Origin: Nannobrachium achirus
Taxonomy: Eukaryota > Chordata > Actinopteri > Myctophiformes > Myctophidae
DNA: 64,000 nucleotides
Direction of reading: 5' to 3'
Assembly: GCA_963921795.1 (NCBI GenBank)
Contig: OY997641.1
Coordinates: 57,234,693-57,298,692, forward strand
Shown: positions 24,601 to 35,900 of the stretch, piece by piece
Numbering within the stretch: the stretch's first letter is position 1
How the letters are laid out: every line of letters begins with the position of its first letter
Translations under genes and position numbers: made by a program
Notes under the pieces: model-generated
What the model was told of the DNA's origin: nothing
What the model saw: only the letters and a program-made list of their open reading frames with translations
Database searches by the model: none

Positions 24601-27600
24601 GATAACAAGTATGCCATGAAACATATATTGGGCCCTATTATGATCCAGGTCTTATGCCTTATGCCTTAACTTCTTTGCCTTTTTTTACAATTTAGTGGCC
24701 AAGGCCACGAAGTGGCAAAAGGCCACTCATTGATATTGGACTTCATCATTATTATTCCGCCACTTTTTCTCTAGCGGCTAGACCGTGCAGTCGCTTTTTA
24801 CGAAACTCGGCAGTATGGCAGAGGACTATGCCAAACGGCTAAAACGCGAAGCTCGCAACAATCGGCCAAAGGGTGGCGCTGTAGGAAGCCTTTGAAAAAT
24901 GCCAACTTTGAACTGGTGTAGCTCATGCCCTGTTTCAGGTACAGCAATGAAACCTGTATACACTTATGCGTCTCCTCATGCCGAACAACTTTTACGCTCT
25001 GACTTTTGACCTTTGACCTTTACTTCTCCCACAATTTTGAATTATATGAAAAACAGTCAAAATCTATCTCCTCCTGGGATTTTCGCGTAACGTGCGCAAA
25101 ACCTTTTTTTACATGAACTTTGGACCAACACGGTCATCGCACAGCGGCCGGATTTTCTTTAAAGCGAAACATTATTTTTTAATAATTCACTGTATAATGC
25201 AGTTTCATGCAAATTATTCTTCTGCCTCTAAATCATACATGCAAAGTGACACGTTCATGGCATTTGGCAAATATGTAAAGGGTTTGTCCAAATATCACTG
25301 AAAGCAATCTTACTCCAATTGGCCAAAGGGGGGCGCTATACGAAGCGTTTGAAAACTCAAACTTTAAAGGGGCATAAGTCATGCCTCGTTTCGTTTGAAG
25401 ACATGCAACTTGCTTACACGCGTGCCTTGACTCAAGCGGAAGACATCTGTGTCTTTGTTAAGTAAGCTCCGCCCTTAGATTTTTGTAAAACACTTAAACC
25501 CGCTTTTATTCCGGAACTTTCGCGTCACGTGCACGGAACTTTTTTTACATGAACTTTGGACCAATATCTAAAGATCTTTCAGATCGGAATTTTTAAAAAT
25601 TGAAACATGCTTTTTTAATAATTCTATCAACATTGCAAGTTTTATGCAAATTATTCTTCTGCTTCTAAAACAAACATTTAAAGTAATATTTTCTCACTGT
25701 GCAGAGCTGTGCATAGCTCACCTGGTAAGGCCTTTGTCTATCATTCCAGAAGTCCCCTGTTCAAGCCTTACCTCATGCATTTAAAATACATTTTACAACA
25801 TTTTGCCGTGAAAACCCTGGTACTGCAACTGAACATGGCAACCCGACCAAACATGGCAACCTTCTTAAGCAAGGGTATAAATAGTGGTTGAGTTGAGGCC
25901 ACTCCCCCCCTCTCAGATTGTTTGGAAGCCGCATGGTGCTGGTGGTTGCTGCTACTCACTGCTACATTATGCAGCAGCTGCAGGTCTGTACACTGTTCAT
26001 TATTCCAACAACTATTCCAATTTCTAACTGTTTCATTCATTATACTTACCCATACTATAATTTGGCTTTCACATGTCCCAAAGTAAAGGAGTTTTGGGAG
26101 GAGGTTAGAAAGGAGTTACAACGGATACTACTTATTAACATTGAGCTAGACCCAAAACTCTTCTTATTAGGCCTCTACCCGATTGGCCATAAAATAATAA
26201 AAATTGCGAGATAACATTTCTGGACCTTGGGTTCCTACAAGCCAAAAGGGTTATCGCCCTTTCATGGAAAAAGACAGGGAAACCTAAAGCTTCATTTTAC
26301 AAGGTCACGGTGAAGTTAATTTGAGCAACACAGCACTGTTTGTGTTTAGTGGACACACATACTGTAGTAACTGTACACATGCTGTTACCCAAACCACGCT
26401 TGCACACTCACATTAATAATTATGAGAATAAAAGTAGGCTATGTAATCATTATTAAAATTATAATCATTCATTATAGGCTCCACTAAATGGTCAGTCCAT
26501 GAATGTAGGCCTATTTGCTAATGGAAAGGGGGGAAAATAGCTTTTTTACTATTCACTTTTGCTACCTCTTATATTAGATTTTATTCTCTGTATCACAATG
26601 CTTGTAAACCAGACAAGCATTGTGATCACCACCAATGGGGGTCCAGGGACTGCAGATGGAAATTAACCCACAGCGGGCTAAATCTGGCTCATTTACATTG
26701 AAGTGAAAACTGACATGTCCATTAATGAGCAAGGTCCCTGTCAAATAAACAGATCTTAACTCTTATACCCGAAAATATCCATTTTAGACTACTTTATACC
26801 CGAAAATACTCGCTCCGTGAGGAAGAGAGAAGAAAGTTACGGTTTGTCTGTCAGCTGCATAGAGGTCAGCTGTCAGAGCTTCATTTTACAAGGTCACGGT
26901 GAAGTTAATTTGAGCAACACAGCACTGTTTGTGTTTAGTGGACACACATACTGTAGTAACTGTACACATGCCGGCGAGATATCACCCAAATATGAGGGCC
27001 CCCATAGCTCTCTGGGAATAACTCGAACCCTGCTTTTAGATTTACCTCACCTGAACATACCTACCTGATCCACTCGATACACTGGCTGTGTATGATGGAG
27101 GAACAATGTGACTTGGTAAACTGACCATGTGCTTTAGGAATGTAATGCTTGTATGTTAGCTGCAACGTTGATTATTGAATTGATGTATTTTGAGTTTAAT
27201 GCCAATGCCTAGTTGGGCAGATTAATGGAATTATTTTGTTTCAAGCCTGTAGTGCAGCAGATTATTTGAATTTGTTGTTTTTCTATTCATTTGGCCTTTT
27301 TCTTTGATCCAGGCCAGGTTTATTGCCTAGAACTGAATCTGAAAGATGGCGAGCCTGCAGAAAGACTGACACAATCCTGTCTGACCTATGGTTATGGGTA
27401 GGAAAAAGCAGCCGCAGTGACACTCATTCCTAGTTTGATTTGATTTTGAAATAATGACTTTGAGTTTCTTTATAAAGTAATGATGTTTGAGTGCATTCAT
27501 TTATTCATTTATTGTTTCAAACCATGCAGGGGAAGCTCAGCCTCACACCTGAAGCCCATCTGACAATCAACTGACAATCAGTACCAGCTCCCAGATTGCT

Positions 27601-30600
27601 TCATTGAAGCCAAAGAAAGGCAGTGTAAGTGGGTTCATTATTCTGAACTGTGTGGAACGGGCAGATTGAACACCTCTTCTCTAACTTGTGGCTCAACTGG
27701 AATTATTCTGAAGCTCACCTCATTTCTCTCTCCCTCCCCCACCTAGGCTGGCTGGGTTCCAACACCCCCCAATTGGAATCCATAGTCTGCTCTGCCCACA
27801 GGACAGCAGCCCCATGTGAGCCCCTAAAGTTCCAAGTTTTGACCCCCAGCCGCCTTCCCCTCAACGCTTTTCAATAAAACAATTTAAGTTTAGTTAAGTC
27901 TGACTCTGCTAGCCACTTACAGAAAATAATGCTGCTATAATATTTTGCAATTGCAAATCCTTTGTGTAAATAAACTGAAATTCATACTATTGCATGACTA
28001 TTTCTTTATCATGTTTCACAAGCATCTGGGTCTACAATGCCAGTGGTGTAAAACTAACTGAGTACATTTACTCAAATACTATCCTTAGTATAATTTTGAG
28101 GTATTTTATACTTCACTTGTATAGTCTTACTTCTAGGCTACTCCAGTAAATGCTCATGCGTTGCATTGCATTGTGAGCTTGTAGATCTGCTATTTTCAAA
28201 AAATTTCAAGTTGATGCCAATACCTTTGTACTTTTATTCAGTATTTATCTCTATATATTCATTGAGCGCAGGAAGTCATGACGTAGCTAGTTCAGGAGGG
28301 GCGAGCTAAGGGTTGACAGCGCGCCGGGGGGGCGGGGGCCAGCGGCCTCAGCCCCCCCCTTTACCCAGAGTACATTAGACCTAGCTGCACAGCTATAGTC
28401 AGTTGCTAAGCTCAACGCTGCAGGACACACACAGGTGCCACACCTGTTGCTGCTGGAAGCTGTGCTGCTGCCCATGCACCGCTCCGAGAGGGTGCCTAAC
28501 TTGGCTGAGTATTTCTGGCTGTTCCTGCTATCTACTATTGCTTATTTCATGTTCTTAGCTGCCAAACTAACTTAGTTAAGAAGCTGTGTTCTGGCCAGGT
28601 TGTATGGGAAGGTTGAGGTTGTTATTCTGGTAATCACTGAATGCTAGAAGCTGTGTTCTTGGCCAAGTCGCATGGGTAGTTTTGAGATTGTTATTCGGGT
28701 AATCGCTGAATTCTAAAGTTTCAAGGTCCATATTGTCTTGCTAAAGTTGCTGGTGCCCCAGCTGAATTCTGTACTTCAGTCATGTTGCTAAAGCTAATCT
28801 AAAGGTGCTACGGGCTTGCTAACATGGCTAAATGTAAACTCAGGATCATAGAAAGTGGGCCGTGGCTACGGGCTAAATGCTAACTTATTTGTGCCCCGGT
28901 GGGCCTTTACTGGGCTACCATGAGTTAAGGTAATCTCAGTCGCTGGGTTTGTCGATGATAGCGACAGTGTTTTTGCGACTGCACGGGCCGTATCGGCTAG
29001 CATGGAGCAACAGGTTCAATGTATAGTCAGCCAAGAGCTAGCCGGTGGCTATTGCTAGCCGGCTACTCCGGTAAGGATGCTGTTAGCTGGTAAAACAACG
29101 TGCTAGTCAAGGCATAGAGCGGCGGCCCCTCGTGATAACGTGGCCCCGTAGCAAGTATGAAACACGCCAGGAGGATTCAGTTTGTAGGTTGTTGTAGGTA
29201 TCGGCAGCATTCACCTAGCATCCGAGCTAGCCGAGTTCATGTCAAGCGGTGGTTTACGGCATGACGTCGTCAGCGCATACTAAACGCTGGGGATGGGATA
29301 TGTAGTTCGCTAGCATGTCAAGCCAGCTGGATTCCGTGCTACAGTCTAATGTGGCAGTCGTTTGTTGCTAATGCTAATCTAAGGTGCTTATGGGTTTCGC
29401 TAACGTTGCTAAAGATTAGCGGCTGTCCAGGCTGGGTTCAAGGCAAGGATTATGGCATAAAGGTTGGGTTCGTTGTTGTGGTAAACACGGCCGAGGTCTA
29501 CTTCTAACTACTGCTTCATCAAGGTAATGGTGCTCTTTCCAGCTGAGTTTGCATACTACAGATCGAGACGGGAGCAGTTGCGGCTCCTGGCTAACGTTAA
29601 AATAACTTCAGTGTGCTTGGCTTGCTTGCGACCGTTCGCTAAGGTTAACTCAGTTGCTTGTGCTTATCGGGAACAGTGGTGTATTTGTCGGGAACAGTGG
29701 CGTATTGGTGTATTTTGTCAGCCGTATCTGCTACTGTTGAGCAGCGTTCCTTCCTTGCAGTCAGCCAGGGGCTAGCTTTGCTTGTTGTAAGCCGGCTAGC
29801 TTTAACTAATGTAAGGATAGCTGCTAGTTGGTAAAACAGCTTGCTAGCCATGTTCTAGGCGCAAGTATGGCCCCGTATGAAAACGTTGCCTCTATAAACA
29901 GCTGCTGCTTATGAGGTGCTAGTTGCTATACTTAGCAGCTACTAAATGGTTCCTGTCGCTTGTATGTCTGCGTGGGCTCCTGGAAGGAGGAAAACCCGCA
30001 AGCTCATGGGTGCCACAGTTTACGTGCAAACAATGTTTTGCGTCCGCTAACGCTAGGCGTGCTGTCGGTCTTGACGTCACCAGTTGAACTCGCTAGTGCA
30101 TGCAGGGAATCGTAGTCTTCTCTAAATGCACGGTAGCTCCAGCTAACTATTCTCTTCAGTTTCAGCATCCATCAGCTGCAGCTCATCAGCTTCAGATACT
30201 AAATTATTCGTATCATTACAGCTCCAGGCTAGAGCACTTCTGGTCCGTAAGGTTATAGTATTGGGTCACATAGCTCACTGTATGTTCTAGTAGTGTTTCC
30301 GTAGCTGCTGCACTCGGCTTCAGTGCTGGTTTACAGCTCACGCTCAAGCTGCTACATGACTGTTGTAACATCATGCGCATATCCAGGATTTCTCCTTATC
30401 CGTGGTGCCGCTATCTTGGAGGCTAAAATGGGCACATTATGGTGCTAGTGGCTTTTGCTGCCGCTGCTTCAGTCAGATACTAATGTCTCCTATAGTTTCA
30501 GCTATTGGTAGCTCCACTCAACCTGCGGCGGCGTGCTAGCATAATTGCTAATAATTACAGCTAAGGCTGATGCTTGGCTGCATCATGTTTTCTTTCAGCT

Positions 30601-32895
30601 CATGCTAAAGCTAATACTTGTTGGTTGCTAACATTCTGTTATTATTTCAGCAAGGTATTGTTTCTACTGCATGTCAAGCTGTTACCAGGGTGTTGAGTGT
30701 TTCTGCTAACATGTTGGCATTTCTGCTCCAGTATGGCAGCTCCAGGCTAAAGCGGCACAGGTTCCACTAATCGTGTTTTACTTTATAGCTTCTTGCTGCG
30801 GCTGCTACATGTCTAACTGCTAACATAATTTCTATCCTTTCAGCTCGTGCTGGAGCTGCTGCATAGCTGCTACTACAGCAGGTCGCCATAGCAGCATGGC
30901 GCTGCAGCTGCTGAGGTTTTCTGCTAACATATTTATCATTACAGCTCCAGGCCGGAGCTGCGGCATGCCCCCTGCCACGGCATCAGGTTAGCATTGCAGC
31001 TTTATGCTAAAGCGGCTACATGTTCCACTAAATCGCGTTTTTCTTTATAGCTTCGGGCCACGGCTGCTACATGTTGCTGCTAACATCTTGTTTGTCCTTT
31101 CAGCTTCTTGCTGGAGCTGCTGCATAGCGGTTGCTACAGCATGTCATCATGGCAGCGTCGCGCTGCAGCGGCTGAGTGTTTTCTGCTAACATGTTTATCT
31201 TTATAGTTTCGTCCACTACTGTATAATTCCATGAGACCAGTCAGGAGTCGGTTAGCACTGGAGAGGGCCAACTGCAGCTTCCGCTACCTCTGCCGCTACC
31301 ATGAGCTGCCAGCCTGCCCGCCCGGCTGCCTGCCCGCGCCATATTCAGAAGACGGAAGTGGCCTACCGCCAGCCCGCCTGCCTGCCTTCCCGCCTGCCTG
31401 CCTTCCCACCTGCCTGTCGGCCCCCCGTCCGGCTGCCCGTCCACCTGCTACAGCATCAGTTAATGCTATTACTGCTGCTACCATGAGCATGAACCAGCGC
31501 GGCGTCGTGCTGGAAGCCGTGGTGCCGGCCCATCTTCCGGGGGCGCTGTCAGGCTGTGACCGTCGTCGCCACCGCCAGGTCGGAAGGGAACATGGGAAGC
31601 TGCAGTTTCAGCACCAGCGGTGGGAACTCCTTTCCCAGATGCGCTGAGGAGCCACACTCTAGCAGGTAAATAGCAACGCATTTGCTCGTTCGATTCCGTG
31701 AGCGTTCAGCCGCTCTCTAAGCTTGCTAATAATAGGCAATCATAGTTACATAGCAGCGACTTACTTGTACTGAATGTTGGGCTTTAGCCGCTCTCTAGGC
31801 TTGCATAGCTTGCCTTAAAAGGTCAAGTCGTGTATCTCGTGGAGATTCTTATTTGTGCAGCAGCAGACTCTGCAGCAGAGCGCTCTGTGGGCTGCGAAAA
31901 TTTCTCGGTGATCCTAAAAGTCAGCGACCCTAGGCGTGGTTTCATTGTTATGGTCAGCTAAAGCTAAGATTGTATTTTCCGCAGCAAGCACATGCGGTCA
32001 CCAAGGCCAGGCTTAAGATGTGACTAGCACATGGCCTCTGAAGACTGCAGCTCGCAGTCAAAATCGGGGAAGGTACACCAGTGTCAGTCGCAGAACTAAC
32101 TCTCCCTTCTGTCCTTTCATGTCCATGCTGAACACCGGGCTGTCTGCCCGACGTCCTCGTCACACGAACCCCGGAGAGAGCTGCCAGATTTGCGGCCCGA
32201 TCCTGCACGCCCAGCTATCAAGCACACACAACACAGGACTGACCGAAGCGTGATGGTTCCAAGCTGGAGTTGGACGCGCTTCAGTTAACGCTTCTGCTGC
32301 TGATGCTAATAGTGCTGCAGGCACTATTAGCAGGGTTGTTCCATAGGGTTTCACTATGCTGCTTCTGCTGCGTTTACCAGGGGCATGTGCCCCCGATAGG
32401 TTGCGTGCTCAATTGCTGCTGCTGCTGCGTTTAATCGGGGCACCCGCCCCTGATAGGTTGCATGTTTACGTGCTGCTCTGTTGCGCTTCACAGGTCTTTA
32501 ATTAGTGTTATTTCTAAGAAACATCAGGTTCAGCAGGCCAGAGATTCTCCAAGCTCAGAGGCTCATGAGCAGCCAGGCGACGCTGGAGTGACCGAACCAG
32601 CGGTCGATTAAAGACTGATTGCGTCAAGCTGAGAGTAATCAGGGCGCTTCAGGCGGAGCCATGTATACTGTGGGAGGTTTTCTTCCCTAGCAAAGCAAGG
32701 TGGTCGGGGGTGGTAGAATATTAAAAAGGGCTGCATAAATCATGTATAAAAAATATAAAATGCATAAAAAAAAATAAAAAAAAATAAAAAAATAAAAAAA
32801 AATTAAATGTATATAAATTAACTCATTGAGTGCCAATCCCGAACTAGTTCGGCTTTATTAGCGTATCGTAGTGTGCCGATCCCGAACAAGTTCGG

Positions 32896-32935
<40 letters not shown>

Positions 32936-35900
32936 TTTTTTTTTTGGAAAAAATTTTTTTTGAATTTTTTTTTTTTTTTTTTGGACCCCATCAAATCTGG
33001 TGAACATGATTTCAATCGCGATTTTGCATGTTCCACCCCCATACAACCCCATCTAACATACAGGGCAGCCATTTTTGTTTACATTACATGTAAAACATAA
33101 TGGCGATTATCTCAAGAATGCCTGAACGGATTTCCAATCGGATTTTTTTGTTTGAAAGCTGTGAACAAACTGCACAAATCCACTCCAATGCAATCCAGGA
33201 TTGCATTGGATTTTTTAGAGCTCATTCTTCTCTGTTTTTTTCCCATGCATGAGGTGTGCAAGGTTTAATCATGGCTAAGTTGACGAAAATAAGGCTTCTA
33301 AAATGCTTGGTAGCCAATAGCTAACTTCAAGCTAACTTCATCCTCTTCCTGTACATGCACAAAGGAAAGTGTCCTTTCCTTTGTAAAAAAAGTCATGGCT
33401 CCAGGGCTTGGGCATGCATTACCAGCATATCTCTATTATTCTCTGGTCACTGGGCGCCCTCTAGTGGTGATAGGCTGGCACTCAATGAGTTAATAAAGTA
33501 TTCTGGGTGCTGGGCGCAATGTTTTTGTATGCTTAGATGGGTTAGTTTAGTTATATGCGCTTCTGGTCACAGCAGTGTCCAAGCTGTTAGGCCCGCGGAA
33601 ACAAATCATCCTCACCGATGATTAGGAGCCTTATGGATTCTAAAGCATTGCGTGTTTTGGGGGGGGACCCGCGTGGGTCCTTTCTTTGGGGGTATCGGAT
33701 CATGTGTCCACGGAGAGCTTAATTCACGATATAACGTTATATATATCGTGACCCGCGGTACACTGATCCGATGGTAGAATCCATATGCCACTCCTAGGTT
33801 CCGCTTGAAGTTTAGATAGTGCTGCATTTATCCATGCTTGCTGCTTATTTCATTATGCTATCTGCTGCTCATGTCATTAGTTGCTGCTGTATTTGCTGCT
33901 TATCTCTATGTGCTATATTGCTGCTTGTATGCTTCATTCTTGTCAATAAAGCCCATTCAACCTAATGGTCGTCCCTCCTGAAATTGAGCGCAGGAAGTCA
34001 TGACGTAGCTAGTTCAGGAGGGGCGAGCTAAGGGTTGACAGCGCGCCGGGGGGGCGGGGGCCAGCGGCCTCAGCCCCCCCCTTTACCCAGAGTACATTAG
34101 ACCTAGCTGCACAGCTATAGTCAGTTGCTAAGCTCAACGCTGCCCCACCGCCATCCCCAGCGTCCACCTCAATGGATTATGCTTATCCCCGCTGGGGGTA
34201 TCGGATCATGTGTCCACGGAGAGCTTAATTCACGATATAACGTTATATATATCGTGACCCGCGGTACACTGATCCGATGGTAGAATCCATATGCCACTCC
34301 TAGGTTCCGCTTGAAGTTTAGATAGTGCTGCATTTATCCATGCTTGCTGCTTATTTCATTATGCTATCTGCTGCTCATGTCATTAGTTGCTGCTGTATTT
34401 GCTGCTTATCTCTATGTGCTATATTGCTGCTTGTATGCTTCATTCTTGTCAATAAAGCCCATTCAACCTAATGGTCGTCCCTCCTGAAATGTTATTCCTG
34501 GCACCGCCCCTGTTATCCTGTTCATATCCTGAAAGAGGCGGAGGCTGAAAAAGCTGTCCTGAAAAACAGCAGTTGATTTCCTGTTGTCCTTGCATTAAAG
34601 TGTCAGTAGTTGGCGTTCTGGGCTCTGAATGTACCTAGGTTGCCATGTCTGCTTATAATAAGCAATTTGTGTCTCGTTAAGATTTTTATTTATCCAGCCC
34701 CCACCATGCAGTTTTGTACAGTGAAACCCAAAATTCAAAAATGGCAAAAATAAACTTTGCCAAAAATCTAAAAATAGAGAACTCGGGAACGGGAACAAAA
34801 GGCAAAACTCAAGAAAAAGGCAAAAATAACAAACACTGCACTAGGCTATGGGGCCCTTGCAACTCTCACTGAGATTTGTTCATCTCGCTCTGCTGAGCAT
34901 AACAAGAGTTGCCCTGGTTTGCAGCCTCCCTTTAAAGGAGTGGATCCTACCACTAACCTGGAAACCAATTACCTTGAAATGGCTGATATAGCAGCTTAGA
35001 GTCTCTCTCTCTGAATACATTACCCTTTCAATAAATGTGAAAGTGTTTTACACTACATATTCAGGCTTGGAATTCATGTACAGAGCTGTTAGAAAAACTT
35101 TGCTCAATGTCTTTGTCTAACACCCCCCCTCCTCCACAGTATTGGCAACCTCCACCCCTATTTAAGTGGAGTGGTACAGCCCTGTTCTGTTTGACTTGCA
35201 CTGTCACGACCTGGCCCGTAGGCAATGACAAATTGAGGAGGACACATGGTAGGGGTATAAATAATAATAATTTATTAACTAAAAGGGTTAACTCATATTT
35301 ACAAGAGTATGAGGTGTGTAAGTCAGTAATCAGTAGTGTCAGCAATGCATGTATGTGTGGTAAGTATGATGTGGGGTGTTGTAAAGAGTATAAACTCAAA
35401 GGAACTGAACAAACAAAGGGTGCTGTCGTCTGGGGAGGGAGAGAGAGACTGGCTTTCCATTCAGTCTTTTATGGGGAGCCAGGGAGCACTGGCCAGGTGC
35501 TCCCAATGCACCTAATCATCAGGCTCCATTGGCCGACACCCATAGGCTCTGTGGAAGAAGCACAAATACAGGGATCCACCATACATAGGGCTACACAGGC
35601 CCTACAGGCCAGGCCAAGGGGCCGTGACATGCACATTCAACAGAGGAGTGCCAGTGACTGCAGATGATGTGTGTGTGCGTGCGTGCGTGCGTGCGTGCGT
35701 GTGTGCAATGTCTTTAAGCAGATTGCATATGTCTATAGGGCACGGGCTGCCCCGTGACAAAGTGGTTCCCAAATCTTACAGTCTTTTGCATACATGTTGT
35801 GTAGAGGCCAATTTGTGCTTTTACCTATAACCACCGATTAGTGTAAAACTTTGTATGCACACTTCCCAGAGGCCAAGGAAAAACCTGTGCCCTGCATTTT

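Larger units (their letters stand above)
28261..34490. mobile_element. Split-direct-repeat element (Ngaro/PAT-like), fossil
   Basis: Two different repeats are arranged A1-body-B1-A2-B2. A1 is 28261-28420 and A2 is 33983-34142 (160 bp, starting ATTGAGCGCAGGAAGTCATG). B1 is 33688-33984 and B2 is 34194-34490 (297 bp, starting GGGGGTATCGGATCATGTG, ending CTCCTGAAAT). No flanking duplication is seen. This layout is characteristic of Ngaro and PAT-type tyrosine-recombinase retroelements. I see no reverse transcriptase or recombinase in the body, so it is broken or non-autonomous. The paired repeats are essentially identical by eye, suggesting a young insertion. The body is rich in GCTGCTAACAT-type imperfect tandem sequence and contains a piggyBac-like insertion. 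Confidence 0.72.

Noticed and set aside
25700-25790. tRNA gene candidate
   Set aside because: A- and B-box-like sequences are present but no convincing acceptor or anticodon stems; a SINE head is more likely. The same holds for 4443-4748.
31231-31647. 138-codon Pro/Ala-rich frame inside the split-repeat element
   Set aside because: Driven by CCTGCCTGCC tandem sequence; no recombinase, reverse transcriptase or gag-like motif seen.
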